A stretch of 64,000 nt of DNA from Cupriavidus basilensis (GCF_000876015.1 NZ_BBQM01000011.1:276888-340887), one strand, 5' to 3'; positions 25,249 to 34,697 are shown, counted from the stretch's first letter. Notes: generated from the sequence alone by a model not told the origin. Numbers and translations are program-made.

Positions 25249-26156
25249 TGCGCGATCTCTTCACGCCGGACGCCACCGAGGGTGGCGCCGCGCCCGCAGC
25301 GAGCGCGGCGCCGCAACTGCTGCTGTACCAGGAAGACGTGCTGGCAGGCATCAAGCGCATTCCCGACGACTCGATCGACCTGATCGTGGCCGACCCGCCC
25401 TATGGCCTGGGCAAGGACTACGGCAACGATTCCGACCGCCTCTCGGGGCCGGCCTACCTGGAATGGTCGGCCGCGTGGATCGACGCCGTGGTGCCCAAGC
25501 TGGCGCCGCGCGGCTCGCTCTACCTGTTCTGCACCTGGCAGTACTCGCCCGAGCTGTTCGTCATGCTCAAGCAGCGCCTGACCATGATCAACGAGATCAT
25601 CTGGGACCGGCGCGTGCCGAGCATGGGCGGCACCACGCGCAAGTTTTCCTCGGTGCACGACAACATCGGCTTCTTCGCGCGGGCGCGCGACTACTACTTC
25701 GACCTCGACCCGGTGCGCGTGCCCTACGACGCCGAGACCAAGAAAGCGCGCAGCCGTCCGCGCTTCGAGGGCAAGAAGTGGCTGGAAGTGGGCTACAACC
25801 CCAAGGACCTGTGGAGCGTGCCGCGCATCCACCGCCAGGACCCGGAGCGCGCCGCCCACCCGACCCAGAAGCCGCTCGACATCGTGCAGCGCATGGTGCT
25901 GGCGAGCTGCCCGCCCGGCGGGCTGGTGCTCGATCCCTTCACCGGCAGCGGCACCACCGCGGTGGCGTGCGCGCGGCACGGTCGGCGCTTCGTCGGCTTC
26001 GAGATGAACCCCGAGTACGCCGGCGTGGCGCGCGAGCGCGTCGCCCAGGCCATCACCGCGCCGCAGGCCGAGCCGGCCTGCCTGATCATCGCCGCTGCGA
26101 ACGACGAGCCGCTGCTGCCGTCCTCGTCCACGCAGTCGCCCAACTTTGCCCAATGA
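25248..26156 (+). CDS. Site-specific DNA adenine methyltransferase (beta class), orphan
   Basis: A 302-aa DNA methylase. The catalytic motif DPPY is at residues 49-52, and the AdoMet motif DPFTGSGTT follows at 229-237 with HPTQKP at 204-209. This order (DPPY first, target-recognition region between) is the beta class of N6-adenine or N4-cytosine methylases. There is no restriction gene nearby, so it is an orphan. It is embedded in the trp genes with one-base and four-base overlaps to trpB and trpA. From memory, Ralstonia solanacearum has a conserved orphan methylase linked to GTWWAC methylation in a comparable trp location; I cannot verify that this is its ortholog. Confidence 0.9.
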
Positions 26157-26158
26157 CC

Positions 26159-26956
26159 ATGTCCCGGATCCAATCGACTTTCGCGGCGCTGGCCGCGCAC
26201 AACAAGAAGGGCCTGATTCCGTTCATCACCGCCGGCGATCCCGAGCCCGGCCTGACCGTGGCGCTGATGCACGCGCTGGTGGCGGGCGGCGCCGACGTGA
26301 TCGAGCTCGGCGTGCCGTTCTCCGACCCGATGGCCGACGGCCCGGTGATCCAGCGCGCCTCCGAGCGCGCGCTGGCGCAGGGCGTGTCGCTGACCCAGGT
26401 GCTGGCCTGGGTGGCCGAGTTCCGCCAGACCGACGACGCCACCCCGGTGGTGCTGATGGGCTACGCCAACCCGATCGAGCGCATGGGCGAGGAGACCTTC
26501 GCCCGCGCCGCGCGCGCGGCCGGCGTGGACGGCGTGCTGGTGGTGGACTATCCGCCCGAGGAATGCGAGTCCTTCGCCGCGCTGATGCGCGCCAGCGGCA
26601 TCGACCCGATCTTCCTGCTGGCGCCGACCTCCACCGACGACCGCATCGCGGCGGTGGCCAAGGTGGCCAGCGGCTATCTCTACTACGTCTCGCTCAAGGG
26701 CGTGACGGGCTCGGCCACGCTCGACCTCGACAGCGTGGCCGCGCGCATCCCGCTGATCAAGCGCCATGCCAACCTGCCGGTGGGCGTGGGCTTCGGCATC
26801 CGCGACGCGCAGACCGCGCGCGCGATCGGCGGCGTGGCCGACGCCGTGGTGATCGGCAGCCGCCTGGTGCAGTTGCTCGAAGATACGCCGCGCGCCCAGG
26901 CGGTAGAATCGCTGCGCGGCTTCATCGCGGACATCCGCCAGGCGCTCGACGCCTGA
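26159..26956 (+). CDS. trpA: Tryptophan synthase alpha chain
   Basis: TIM-barrel subunit (265 aa) that cleaves indole-3-glycerol phosphate. From the ATG at 26159 the catalytic residues fall at Glu49 and Asp60 ([14 protein letters not shown]), the canonical numbers, which favours this start. An in-frame ATG at 26153 overlapping the methylase stop would add two residues. Loop VSLKGVTGS and phosphate-binding GFGIRDA and VIGSRLV are seen. Confidence 0.96.
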   Translation: MSRIQSTFAALAAHNKKGLIPFITAGDPEPGLTVALMHALVAGGADVIELGVPFSDPMADGPVIQRASERALAQGVSLTQVLAWVAEFRQTDDATPVVLMGYANPIERMGEETFARAARAAGVDGVLVVDYPPEECESFAALMRASGIDPIFLLAPTSTDDRIAAVAKVASGYLYYVSLKGVTGSATLDLDSVAARIPLIKRHANLPVGVGFGIRDAQTARAIGGVADAVVIGSRLVQLLEDTPRAQAVESLRGFIADIRQALDA

Positions 26957-27137
26957 ACGTGATCCGGGCGGCACCGCGGGGCGCTCCGGCGCGCGCGCGG
27001 TGCCGCGCCGCAACACCGAATTTGGCGGCCATGTGCCGCAACGGGCGCATGAACCCGGCGGAACGGGGACTGCGAACGGCAGGCGTGGTAAATTCGCGGC
27101 CTGACATGTTCCGCGCATGTGCCGAAAGGAGCCTTTC

Positions 27138-28010
27138 ATGAGCTGGTTGGATAAACTCCTCCCTCCCAAGATTCAACAGACCGACCCCTCCACCCGCAAG
27201 GGCATTCCGGAAGGGCTGTGGGTCAAGTGCCCGTCGTGCGAGTCGGTCCTGTACCGCACCGACGTCGAGGCCAATCTGCACGTCTGCCCGAAGTGCGACC
27301 ACCATATGCGCATCCGCGCGCGCGAGCGCCTGGACGGGCTGCTGGACGCCGAGGGCCGCTACGAGATCGGCCAGGAGATCGTGCCGGTCGACGCGCTCAA
27401 GTTCAAGGACACCAAGAAGTACCCGGACCGCATCAAGGCCGCGATGGAAGACACCGGCGAGACCGATGCGATGGTCGTGATCGGCGGCGCCATCCACACC
27501 ATCCCGGTGGTGGTGAGCTGCTTCGAGTTCGAGTTCATGGGCGGCTCGATGGGCTCCGTGGTGGGCGAGCGCTTCGTGCGCGGCGCGCAGTCGGCGCTGG
27601 AGCAGAAGGTGCCGTTCATCTGCATCACCGCCACCGGCGGCGCGCGCATGCAGGAAAGCCTGCTGTCGCTGCTGCAGATGGCCAAGACCACCTCGATGCT
27701 GAACCAGCTGTCGGCCGCCAGGCTGCCGTTCATCAGCGTGCTGACCGACCCGACGATGGGCGGCGTGTCCGCCAGCTTCGCCTTCCTCGGCGACGTGGTG
27801 ATCGCCGAGCCCAAGGCGCTGATCGGCTTCGCCGGCCCGCGCGTGATCGAGCAGACCGTGCGCGAGAAGCTGCCCGAAGGCTTCCAGCGCGCCGAATTCC
27901 TGCTGCAGAAGGGCGCCATCGACATGATCATCGACCGCCGCAAGATGCGCGACGAACTGGCGCAACTGCTGGCGCTGCTGCAGAAGCAGCCGGCCGACGC
28001 GGTGGCCTGA
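27138..28010 (+). CDS. accD: Acetyl-CoA carboxylase carboxyltransferase subunit beta
   Basis: Beta subunit of carboxyltransferase (290 aa), forming malonyl-CoA for fatty acid synthesis. An N-terminal four-Cys zinc ribbon (KCPSCESVL...VCPKCDHHM) is followed by the crotonase-like domain with [10 protein letters not shown] and the [15 protein letters not shown] block. AAGGAG lies seven bases before the ATG at 27138. The 181-base gap after trpA holds a GGCACCGCG/CGCGGTGCC stem at 26970-27004 without a T-run. Confidence 0.97.
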   Translation: MSWLDKLLPPKIQQTDPSTRKGIPEGLWVKCPSCESVLYRTDVEANLHVCPKCDHHMRIRARERLDGLLDAEGRYEIGQEIVPVDALKFKDTKKYPDRIKAAMEDTGETDAMVVIGGAIHTIPVVVSCFEFEFMGGSMGSVVGERFVRGAQSALEQKVPFICITATGGARMQESLLSLLQMAKTTSMLNQLSAARLPFISVLTDPTMGGVSASFAFLGDVVIAEPKALIGFAGPRVIEQTVREKLPEGFQRAEFLLQKGAIDMIIDRRKMRDELAQLLALLQKQPADAVA

Positions 28011-28035
28011 GGCCGCCTGCCGGCGTGGATGAGGG

Positions 28036-28069
28036 AAAGCGCGGACGCCGGTTCGCGCTTTTTCGTTTT
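28036..28069 (+). terminator. Rho-independent terminator after accD
   Basis: AAAGCGCGGAC (28036-28046) pairs with GTTCGCGCTTT (28051-28061) with one G-T pair, loop GCCG, followed by TT and then CGTTTT. Twenty-five bases after the accD stop. Confidence 0.82.
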
Positions 28070-28331
28070 GTGGGCGCCGGGTCCGCCGGCCTGCGGGTTT
28101 GCGCGGGCCGTTGCCGCGCCCGCGCGCGGCCGGCCCTTTGACTTGGCCGAAACGTCCCCACATACGTCCCCACATGCGCGCTCCATCGCCCACTCATTCA
28201 TACGTCTCTGTTGCGCCTGTCTTGCGCCCGTGCGCAAGAGCGCGGGCCAGCCGCTAAGCTACATGCAGACCGCCCGATTCCGCGCGCACGCCGGCGCGCC
28301 GGGCGGAATCCCGAACCAGACCTTACCCATC
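28070..28331 (+). other. Gap before folC without a recognised gene
   Basis: After the accD terminator I see no supported gene in 28070-28331. An in-frame ATG at 28263 could extend folC by 23 residues, but those residues (Ala/Gly/Arg-rich) do not look like the family start. The direct repeat ACGTCCCCACAT/ACGTCCCCACAT lies near 28151-28175. No clear promoter hexamers. Confidence 0.4.
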
Positions 28332-29642
28332 ATGCCGATCTTTCCCTCGCTCCCCGAATGGCTCGCCCATCTCGAATCCGCCCATCCGGTCGGCATCGAC
28401 ATGGGCCTGGCGCGCATCACCCGCGTCAAGGAAGCCCTGGGGCTGCGCATCGATGCGGTGGTGTTCACCGTGGGCGGCACCAACGGCAAGGGTTCCACCT
28501 GCGCCATGCTGGAGCGCATCCTGCTGCAGGCCGGCTACAAGGTGGGCTGCCACACCTCGCCGCACCTGATCTCGTTCAACGAGCGCGCGCGCATCAACGG
28601 CGAGTTCGCCACCGACGCGCAGCTGCTGCCGCATTTCGAGGCGGTGGAGCGCGCGCGCACCAGCTTTGCCGACCCGGTCAGCCTGACCTATTTCGAATTC
28701 ACCACGCTGGCCATCATCCACGCCTTCGCCGCCGCCGGGCTCGACGCCATGATCCTGGAAGTGGGCCTGGGCGGCCGGCTGGACGCGGTCAACGTGATCG
28801 ATGCCGACTGCGCCATCGTGACCAGCGTGGACATCGACCACACCCACTACCTGGGCGACACGCGCGAGAAGATCGGCTACGAGAAGGCCGGCATCTTCCG
28901 CCCCGGCGTGCCCGCCATCGTGGGCGACCCGCTGCCGCCGCAGTCGGTCATCGACCACGCGCAGGCCATCGGCGCCGACCTGTGGCTGGTGGGGCGGGAT
29001 TTCCAGCACCAGGCCACCAGGGGCCAGGAGCGCCAGCAATGGGACTGGAGCGGGCGCGAGCGCAGGCTCAGCGGGCTGGGTTATCCGGCGCTGCGCGGCG
29101 CCAACCAGCTGCTCAACGCCTCGGCCGCGCTGGCGGCGCTGCAGGCCATGCGCCCGCGCCTGCCGGTGAGCGCGCAGGAAGTGCGCAACGGGCTGGCCTT
29201 CGTCGAGCTGCCGGGCCGCTTCCAGGTCATGCCGGGGCGCCCCGCGGTGATCCTCGATGTGGCGCACAACCCGCACGCGGCGGCCACGCTGGGCCAGAAC
29301 CTCGAGAACATGGGCTTCTTCCGCTACACCTACGCGGTGTTCGGCGCGATGGAGGACAAGGACATCGCCGGCGTGCTGCGCCACCTGTCCGACAAGGTGG
29401 ACCACTGGTGCCTGTGCGACCTGCCCACGCCGCGCGCGGCCGGCGCGGCGGACCTGCTGGAAAAGCTGGAAGAGGGCGGTTTCCGGCCCGGCCCGGATGC
29501 CACCGCGGCCTGCTTTCCCAGTCCGGAGGCGGCTTACCGGGACGCCCTCGGCAGAGCGACCGAGAATGATAGAATTCTGGTCTTCGGATCGTTCTTCACC
29601 GTGGCGGGCGTGATGGCGTATCGCGCCACCCAGGCAAATTGA
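28332..29642 (+). CDS. folC: Dihydrofolate synthase / folylpolyglutamate synthase
   Basis: Mur-ligase family enzyme (436 aa) adding glutamate to dihydropteroate and folates. P-loop GGTNGKGST is at residues 48-56. The acidic metal site LEVGLGGRLDAVN and the DIDHTHYLGDTREKIGYEKAGIFR block are clear. The C-terminal ligase domain has ILDVAHNPHA. ATG at 28332 starts the conserved MPIFPSLPEWLAHLES; no good ribosome site. Confidence 0.95.
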   Translation: MPIFPSLPEWLAHLESAHPVGIDMGLARITRVKEALGLRIDAVVFTVGGTNGKGSTCAMLERILLQAGYKVGCHTSPHLISFNERARINGEFATDAQLLPHFEAVERARTSFADPVSLTYFEFTTLAIIHAFAAAGLDAMILEVGLGGRLDAVNVIDADCAIVTSVDIDHTHYLGDTREKIGYEKAGIFRPGVPAIVGDPLPPQSVIDHAQAIGADLWLVGRDFQHQATRGQERQQWDWSGRERRLSGLGYPALRGANQLLNASAALAALQAMRPRLPVSAQEVRNGLAFVELPGRFQVMPGRPAVILDVAHNPHAAATLGQNLENMGFFRYTYAVFGAMEDKDIAGVLRHLSDKVDHWCLCDLPTPRAAGAADLLEKLEEGGFRPGPDATAACFPSPEAAYRDALGRATENDRILVFGSFFTVAGVMAYRATQAN

Positions 29643-29765
29643 GCCGTGCGGGCGCCGGGCGGGTTTCCCGGCCCGGCACCGAAGCCGCCCTCGGGGCGAG
29701 CTGCCGCGCGGACTGAGCGACATTTTCAACGGCCGGGGGTTCCGGCCGGAGCACCGAACCAATCT

Positions 29766-30575
29766 ATGGGCCTGCTTTCGCTGTTTTCTTCCCGCAAGGG
29801 CAACGCCCCGGCACCGGAGCGCGGGCGCCGCTCGCGTTCGGACCCGGGCGCGGGCATCGCCTCGTCGCGGCGCCTAGCCGAAGAGTACGCGGACGACACG
29901 CTCGACCCCGAATTCCCGCAGAAGCAGCGGGCGCGCCGCCGCCTGATCGGCGCCGTGGTGCTGATGGTGGCCGCCATCATCGTGCTGCCGATCGTGTTCG
30001 AGACCCAGCCGCGGCCGCTGGTCGAGAATATCGCGGTGCGGGTCGACGGCGGTGCCGGCGGAGTCGGCAAGGCCAAGGCCGATGCGCGCAAGGCGGACCC
30101 GCTGCCGCCGGCGCCGCAGTCCAAGGCCGACACGCAGGGGCTGGACGCGGGCGAGGAACTGGTGGCCGATGCCGGCACCGCGAGGCCGGCCGCCGATGCG
30201 CCGGCCGCCGCCGGCAAGGCAGCCGACAAGTCCGGCGACAAGGCCGCGGACAAGGCGTCCGGCAAGGCATCCGACAAAGCGTCAGACAAGGCTTCCGACA
30301 AGCCCGCGGACAAGCCCGCCGCGCGCGCCGAGGCCAAGCCCGGCAGCGGCAAGTTCCTGGTGCTGATCGGCGCCTTCTCCTCGGAAGACAAGGCCAAGGG
30401 CTGGCTGGCCAAGCTCAAGGCCAGCAAGGTGCCGGCCTATATCGAGAAAAAAGTGCTGGCCGATGGCGAGCGCGTGCTGCTGCGGGCCGGCCCGTTCCCC
30501 GACCGCGACACGGCCGACGCCGCCGAGAAGCGCGTGCGCGACGCCGGCCTGAGCGCCAAGGTGGTCGAACAGTAA
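29766..30575 (+). CDS. SPOR-domain protein, DedD-like
   Basis: Bitopic membrane protein of 269 aa. The cytoplasmic N-terminus is basic. One membrane span lies at about residues 59-78 (LIGAVVLMVAAIIVLPIVF), then a Lys/Ala/Asp-rich periplasmic linker with tandem KAxD repeats, then a C-terminal SPOR domain (about 193-269) that binds denuded peptidoglycan at the division site. The domain order matches DedD. In the folC-dedD-cvpA-purF order common in proteobacteria. The ATG at 29766 is used because the extra upstream frame is unlike the family. Confidence 0.92.
   Translation: MGLLSLFSSRKGNAPAPERGRRSRSDPGAGIASSRRLAEEYADDTLDPEFPQKQRARRRLIGAVVLMVAAIIVLPIVFETQPRPLVENIAVRVDGGAGGVGKAKADARKADPLPPAPQSKADTQGLDAGEELVADAGTARPAADAPAAAGKAADKSGDKAADKASGKASDKASDKASDKPADKPAARAEAKPGSGKFLVLIGAFSSEDKAKGWLAKLKASKVPAYIEKKVLADGERVLLRAGPFPDRDTADAAEKRVRDAGLSAKVVEQ
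30216..30320 (+). repeat. 12-bp tandem repeat inside the DedD-like gene
   Basis: Eight consecutive 12-base units plus a partial one (consensus AAGGCNNCCGAC) encode KAADKSGDKAADKASG and so on, a KAxD linker. The period is a multiple of three, so copy-number changes would keep the frame and only change linker length. Confidence 0.9.
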
Positions 30576-30644
30576 CGGCGGCGGTCCCGGGAACCGGGGC
30601 CGCGCCGCGACGGCGCGCAGTCACACCAGTCACACCGTATCCGC

Positions 30645-31142
30645 ATGCAGCCCACTTTCTTCGATTACAGCGTCGCCTTCATCCTGGTTGCCTCCGGCCT
30701 GATCGGCGTGCTGCGCGGCTTGGTGCGCGAGGTGCTCTCGCTGATCGGCTGGGTGGTGGCGTTCTGGGTGGCGTACCACTTCGCGGGCACGGCGGCGCGC
30801 TGGATACCGGAGTCGGTGCCCGGCGGCGAACTGGCCCGCAGCGCGCTCGGTTTCGGCGTGCTGTTCATCGGCACCGTGATCGCTGCCGCGCTGGCCGGCA
30901 CGGTGCTGGGGCAACTGCTCGAAAGCACCGGGCTCAAGCCCGCCGACCGCGGCCTGGGGCTGGTGTTCGGCCTGCTGCGCGGCGCGCTGGTGGTGATGTT
31001 CGTGGTGACGCTGGCCGGGCTCACCAAACTGCCTGAAGAGGCATTCTGGCGCGATGCGCTGTCCCGGCCCTACGTGATGCAGGCGATGGAGTCGCTGCGG
31101 CCGTGGCTGCCGCCGGAAGTCGCCAGGTACGTCAAGACATGA
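30645..31142 (+). CDS. cvpA: CvpA family membrane protein
   Basis: Integral membrane protein of 165 aa with four hydrophobic spans, matching CvpA (colicin V production, close to purF in many proteobacteria). DYSVAFILVASGLIGVLRGLVREV at the N-terminus is the family pattern. It sits 93 bases upstream of purF. Precise role not settled from sequence; relatives are linked to envelope homeostasis. Confidence 0.92.
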   Translation: MQPTFFDYSVAFILVASGLIGVLRGLVREVLSLIGWVVAFWVAYHFAGTAARWIPESVPGGELARSALGFGVLFIGTVIAAALAGTVLGQLLESTGLKPADRGLGLVFGLLRGALVVMFVVTLAGLTKLPEEAFWRDALSRPYVMQAMESLRPWLPPEVARYVKT

Positions 31143-31235
31143 GGCCGGGCAGATCCCCCGGCCGGTAATACGCGGGCCCAGTCCTACAGGGCAGGGCCGT
31201 GCCCCCGATTCAAACGCCTTTCCTGGGAGCTTGGC

Positions 31236-32765
31236 ATGTGCGGTATCGTCGGTGTGGTTTCCTCCACGCCCGTCAACCAATTGATTTACGACAGCCTGCT
31301 GCTGTTGCAACATCGCGGACAGGATGCAGCCGGCATCGCTACCGCGAACGGCAGCACCTTCCACATGCACAAGGCCAATGGCCTGGTGCGAGACGTGTTT
31401 CGCACGCGCAACATGCGCGGCCTGCCCGGCGCCGCCGGCATCGGCCAGGTGCGTTACCCCACTGCCGGCTCGGCTTCCAGCGAGGAAGAAGCCCAGCCGT
31501 TCTACGTCAACGCGCCCTATGGCGTGATCCTGGCCCACAACGGCAACCTGACCAACTGGAAACAGTTGCATGAGGAGCTGTTCAGCCGCGACCGCCGCCA
31601 CATCAACACGCATTCCGACACCGAGGTGCTGCTCAACGTGCTGGCCGACGAGCTGCAGCGCGCCAGCAGCGGCCTCGCGCTGGACCCGGCCACCATCTTC
31701 AGGGCCGTGGCCGGCATGCACCGCCGCGTGCGCGGCTCGTATGCCATCGCCGCGCAGATCGCCGGCTACGGCATGCTGGCGGTGCGCGACCCGTTCGGCA
31801 TCCGTCCGCTGTGCCTGGGCAGCGTGGAAACGCCGACCGGCAAGGAATGGATGGTCGCCTCGGAATCGGTGGCGCTCGAAGGCATCGGCTACAAGCTCGA
31901 GCGCGACGTGGCGCCCGGCGAGGCCATCTTCATCGACCTCGACGGCAAGCTCTACACCCAGCAGTGCGCCGACAACCCGGTGCTCACGCCGTGCATCTTC
32001 GAGTACGTCTACCTGGCGCGCCCGGATTCGTGCATCGACGGCGTGCCGGTGTATGACGCGCGCCTGCGCATGGGCGACTACCTCGCCGAGAAGATCCGCA
32101 GCGAAATCTCCGGCGGCGACATCGACGTGGTGATGCCGATTCCCGACTCCAGCCGCCCGGCCGCCATGCAGGTGGCCAACCGGCTGGGCGTGGGCTACCG
32201 CGAGGGGTTCTTCAAGAACCGCTACGTGGGCCGCACCTTCATCATGCCGGGCCAGGCCGTGCGCAAGAAGTCGGTGCGCCAGAAGCTCAACGCGATGGGC
32301 GTGGAGTTCAAGGGCAAGAACGTGCTGATCGTGGACGACTCGATCGTGCGCGGCACCACCTCGTTCGAGATCGTGCAGATGGCGCGCGACGCCGGCGCCA
32401 ACAAGGTGATCTTCGCCTCGGCCGCGCCGCCGGTGAAGTTCCCCAACGTCTACGGCATCGACATGCCCACGCGCAGCGAGCTGGTCGCCCACGGCCGCAC
32501 GCACGAGGAAATCGCCCGCATCATCGGCGCCGACAAGCTGGTGTACCAGGACGTGGATGCGATGAAGCAGGCCGTGCGCGACATCAACCCCGCGCTCAAG
32601 GACTTCGATGCATCGTGCTTCGACGGCCGCTACATCACCGGCGACATCGACGAGGCCTACCTGGAGCGCCTGGAAACGGCGCGCAGCCAGGCCGACCGCG
32701 ACGGCACCAGCGGCGACACGGAACGCTCGCAGCTGCACCTGCAGCGCTCGGGCGGCAACGAGTAA
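31236..32765 (+). CDS. purF: Amidophosphoribosyltransferase
   Basis: First committed enzyme of purine synthesis (509 aa). Begins MCGIVGVV, so Cys2 becomes the N-terminal nucleophile directly, without a propeptide. The glutaminase part has LLLQHRGQDAAGI, and the PRPP site has VLIVDDSIVRGTTS. Good GGGAG ribosome site. The segment after the stop begins a separate metZ promoter region. Confidence 0.97.
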   Translation: MCGIVGVVSSTPVNQLIYDSLLLLQHRGQDAAGIATANGSTFHMHKANGLVRDVFRTRNMRGLPGAAGIGQVRYPTAGSASSEEEAQPFYVNAPYGVILAHNGNLTNWKQLHEELFSRDRRHINTHSDTEVLLNVLADELQRASSGLALDPATIFRAVAGMHRRVRGSYAIAAQIAGYGMLAVRDPFGIRPLCLGSVETPTGKEWMVASESVALEGIGYKLERDVAPGEAIFIDLDGKLYTQQCADNPVLTPCIFEYVYLARPDSCIDGVPVYDARLRMGDYLAEKIRSEISGGDIDVVMPIPDSSRPAAMQVANRLGVGYREGFFKNRYVGRTFIMPGQAVRKKSVRQKLNAMGVEFKGKNVLIVDDSIVRGTTSFEIVQMARDAGANKVIFASAAPPVKFPNVYGIDMPTRSELVAHGRTHEEIARIIGADKLVYQDVDAMKQAVRDINPALKDFDASCFDGRYITGDIDEAYLERLETARSQADRDGTSGDTERSQLHLQRSGGNE

Positions 32766-32801
32766 AGCCCGGCGGCCCGCGCGCGGGCCCGCGCCGCGCA
32801 G

Positions 32802-32830
32802 TTGACGCAGACGGGGCCCGGCCGTAACAT
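32802..32830 (+). promoter_or_regulatory. Sigma-70-type promoter for the metZ leader
   Basis: TTGACG at 32802-32807 and TAACAT at 32825-32830 with 17 bases between. Predicted start near 32837, about 370 bases upstream of metZ. An 8-bp inverted repeat (GCCCGGCC 32816-32823 with GGCCGGGC 32831-32838) overlaps the -10 and start region. Confidence 0.65.
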
Positions 32831-32837
32831 GGCCGGG

Positions 32838-33119
32838 CGTCGATTTGATTGTCAGCTTGCGGACGCGGGTCCTGCCGGGGCGCGATGTGGCGTGATGCCC
32901 CCGGACAGGAAATGACCCGATACAGGGAAATGCCCGAAACAGCTAAAGCGGAAGGCCGGTTCCCGGTCGTGCGCGGCAACGGCACGAAGGCGAACCGGCA
33001 GTCCCGCCGCGGCGCGGAGCTTCGGGGCGCCTCGGCGCGTTTCGGAACCTTTCCCTCCCCCAGACACAAGCAGCCCGTCGATTCGGCCAGCCAGGCCAGC
33101 GGATCGCACGGGCTTTTTT
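32838..33119 (+). ncRNA. Structured RNA leader upstream of metZ, unassigned
   Basis: From the predicted start to an intrinsic terminator there are about 280 bases with no convincing ORF but strong pairing. GCCGGTTC (32955-32962) pairs with GAACCGGC (32992-32999), enclosing CGTGC/GCACG (32968-32972 with 32982-32986). Further GC-rich stems lie at 33005-33045. It could be a riboswitch-type or other attenuator for methionine synthesis, or a free small RNA ending at the terminator. I do not recognise any SAM or SAH riboswitch consensus in it. Confidence 0.5.
33072..33119 (+). terminator. Intrinsic terminator 87 bases before metZ
   Basis: AGCCCGT (33072-33078) pairs with ACGGGCT (33108-33114). Inner pairs CGAT/ATCG and GGCC/GGCC extend the stem. 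Six Ts at 33114-33119. It lies inside the metZ 5' region rather than after purF, so it must be bypassed for metZ expression from the upstream promoter. Confidence 0.8.
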
Positions 33120-33206
33120 GTTGCCGCGCGTCCCGGCCCGGCCGGCGCGCGCACGACATTCAACGCTCATCACCGATAACCGCGCGGGTATCACCGCTTC
33201 CCCATC

Positions 33207-34412
33207 ATGAATGAACCGCTTCCTCTCGACTCCCTTGGCATCGATACGCTCGGCGTGCGCGCCGGCACCATGCGCAGCGAGTTCATGGAGCACTCGGAGG
33301 CGATGTACCTGACCTCCAGCTTCTGCTTCAACAGCGCCGCCGAGGCCGCCGAGCGCTTCGCCAATTCGGAAACCGGCTTTACCTATTCGCGCTTCACCAA
33401 TCCCACCGTGGCGATGTTCCAGGCGCGCCTGGCCGCGCTGGAAGGCGCCGAGGCCTGCATGGCCACGGCATCGGGCATGAGCGCGATCATGTCGATCGTG
33501 ATGTCGTCGATGCAGGCCGGCGACCACCTGGTCAGCTCGCGCGCCATCTTCGGCTCGACCATGACGCTGTTCTCGAACATCTTCGCCAAGTTCGGCGTCG
33601 AGACCACCTTCGTCGACGGCACCGACCTTGCCGCGTGGCGCGCCGCGGTCAAGCCCAACACCAGGCTGTTCTTCCTCGAGACGCCGTCCAACCCGCTCAC
33701 CGAGGTGGCCGACATCGCCGCGGTGGCGGACATCGCCCACAATGCCGGCGCGCTGCTGGTGGTGGACAACTGCTTCTGTTCGCCGGCGCTGCAGCAGCCG
33801 ATGAAGTTCGGCGCCGACATCGTGGTCCATTCGGCCACCAAGCACATCGACGGGCAGGGCCGCGTGCTCGGCGGCGCGGTGCTGGGCACGCACGACTTCA
33901 TCATGGGCAAGGTCTTCCCGTTCGTGCGCACCGCAGGCCCGACGCTGTCGGCCTTCAACGCGTGGGTGCTGCTCAAGGGCATGGAAACGCTGGCGATCCG
34001 CATGGAGCGCCACAGCCAGAGCGCGCTGGCGCTGGCGGAGTTCCTGGAGTCGCACCCGGCGGTCGCGCGCGTCTATCACCCGGCGCTGAAGTCGCACCCG
34101 CAATTCGACGTGGCCGCCCGCCAGCAGAGCGGCGGCGGCGCCATCGTCTCGTTCGAGCTCAAGGGCGACACGCCCGAGCAGCAGCGCGCCAACGCCTGGC
34201 GCGTGATCGACAGCACCCGCGTGTGCTCGATCACCGGCAACCTCGGCGACACGCGCACCACGCTCACGCATCCGTACACCACCACGCATGCGCGCGTCAG
34301 CGCCGAAGCCAAGGCCGCGGCCGGCATCGGCGAGGGCCTGATCCGCATGGCGGTGGGGCTGGAATCGGTGGCCGACCTGAAGGCCGACCTGCTGCGCGGC
34401 CTGCAGGGCTGA
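33207..34412 (+). CDS. metZ: O-succinylhomoserine sulfhydrylase
   Basis: PLP enzyme (401 aa) making homocysteine from O-succinyl- (or O-acetyl-) homoserine and sulfide, a step of methionine synthesis. The Cys/Met-metabolism family motif is HSATKHIDGQGRVLGG with the PLP Lys212. TYSRFTNPTVAMFQARLAALE and TPSNPLTEVADI are typical of MetZ. ATG at 33207. A GCCGGCG/CGCCGGC stem without T-run at 34420-34439 separates it from the convergent gene. Confidence 0.93.
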   Translation: MNEPLPLDSLGIDTLGVRAGTMRSEFMEHSEAMYLTSSFCFNSAAEAAERFANSETGFTYSRFTNPTVAMFQARLAALEGAEACMATASGMSAIMSIVMSSMQAGDHLVSSRAIFGSTMTLFSNIFAKFGVETTFVDGTDLAAWRAAVKPNTRLFFLETPSNPLTEVADIAAVADIAHNAGALLVVDNCFCSPALQQPMKFGADIVVHSATKHIDGQGRVLGGAVLGTHDFIMGKVFPFVRTAGPTLSAFNAWVLLKGMETLAIRMERHSQSALALAEFLESHPAVARVYHPALKSHPQFDVAARQQSGGGAIVSFELKGDTPEQQRANAWRVIDSTRVCSITGNLGDTRTTLTHPYTTTHARVSAEAKAAAGIGEGLIRMAVGLESVADLKADLLRGLQG

Positions 34413-34442
34413 CGGCGGGGCCGGCGGCGCGGCGCCGGCAGT

Positions 34443-34697
34443 TCAGTCGCTGCCGGCCACGGCCTTCACGCCGGCCTTGGTGACGTCGTAGGTCGCCTCG
34501 ACCGCGGTCGAGGTCACGCTGACGGCGGCCGAGCCGACCGTGGCTGCGGTGGACACCGCGGCGCTGCCCACCGCCACCGTGGCGCCGACCACGCTGCACG
34601 CGCCCAGCAGGGCAACGGCGGCAAGCGCGGCCGGCAGCGCGGCGCGGCGGGTCCAGCGGCCCGGCCCGGCGCCATCCTTCTTCGCGCGGCCGCTCAT
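34443..34697 (-). CDS. Small lipoprotein of unknown function
   Basis: 84 aa. A basic N-terminus, a hydrophobic stretch and the lipobox LLGAC (Cys34) indicate a lipid-anchored envelope protein. The mature part is Val/Ala/Ser/Thr-rich with a near-repeat (VGATVAVGSAAVSTAATVGSA is too long to be chance), then VEATYDVTKAGVKAV. The ATG overlaps the stop of the upstream ABC permease gene by four bases, so it is translated with the exporter. Function unknown. Confidence 0.8.
   Translation of the reverse strand: MSGRAKKDGAGPGRWTRRAALPAALAAVALLGACSVVGATVAVGSAAVSTAATVGSAAVSVTSTAVEATYDVTKAGVKAVAGSD

Noticed and set aside
30216..30320. Possible CRISPR-like short repeats
   Set aside because: The 12-base units are contiguous without spacers and lie in frame inside the DedD-like gene; they encode a linker. 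No CRISPR array or cas gene is seen in the window.
32838..33119. Known SAM or SAH riboswitch upstream of metZ
   Set aside because: The gene context fits, but I cannot match the conserved core sequences of any SAM or SAH class from memory, so I leave it as an unassigned leader RNA.
32849..33214. A 121-codon open frame across the metZ leader, with several Met codons early on
   Set aside because: It runs through the intrinsic terminator and into metZ, has no ribosome site or family resemblance, and overlaps strong RNA stems. I treat the region as non-coding leader.
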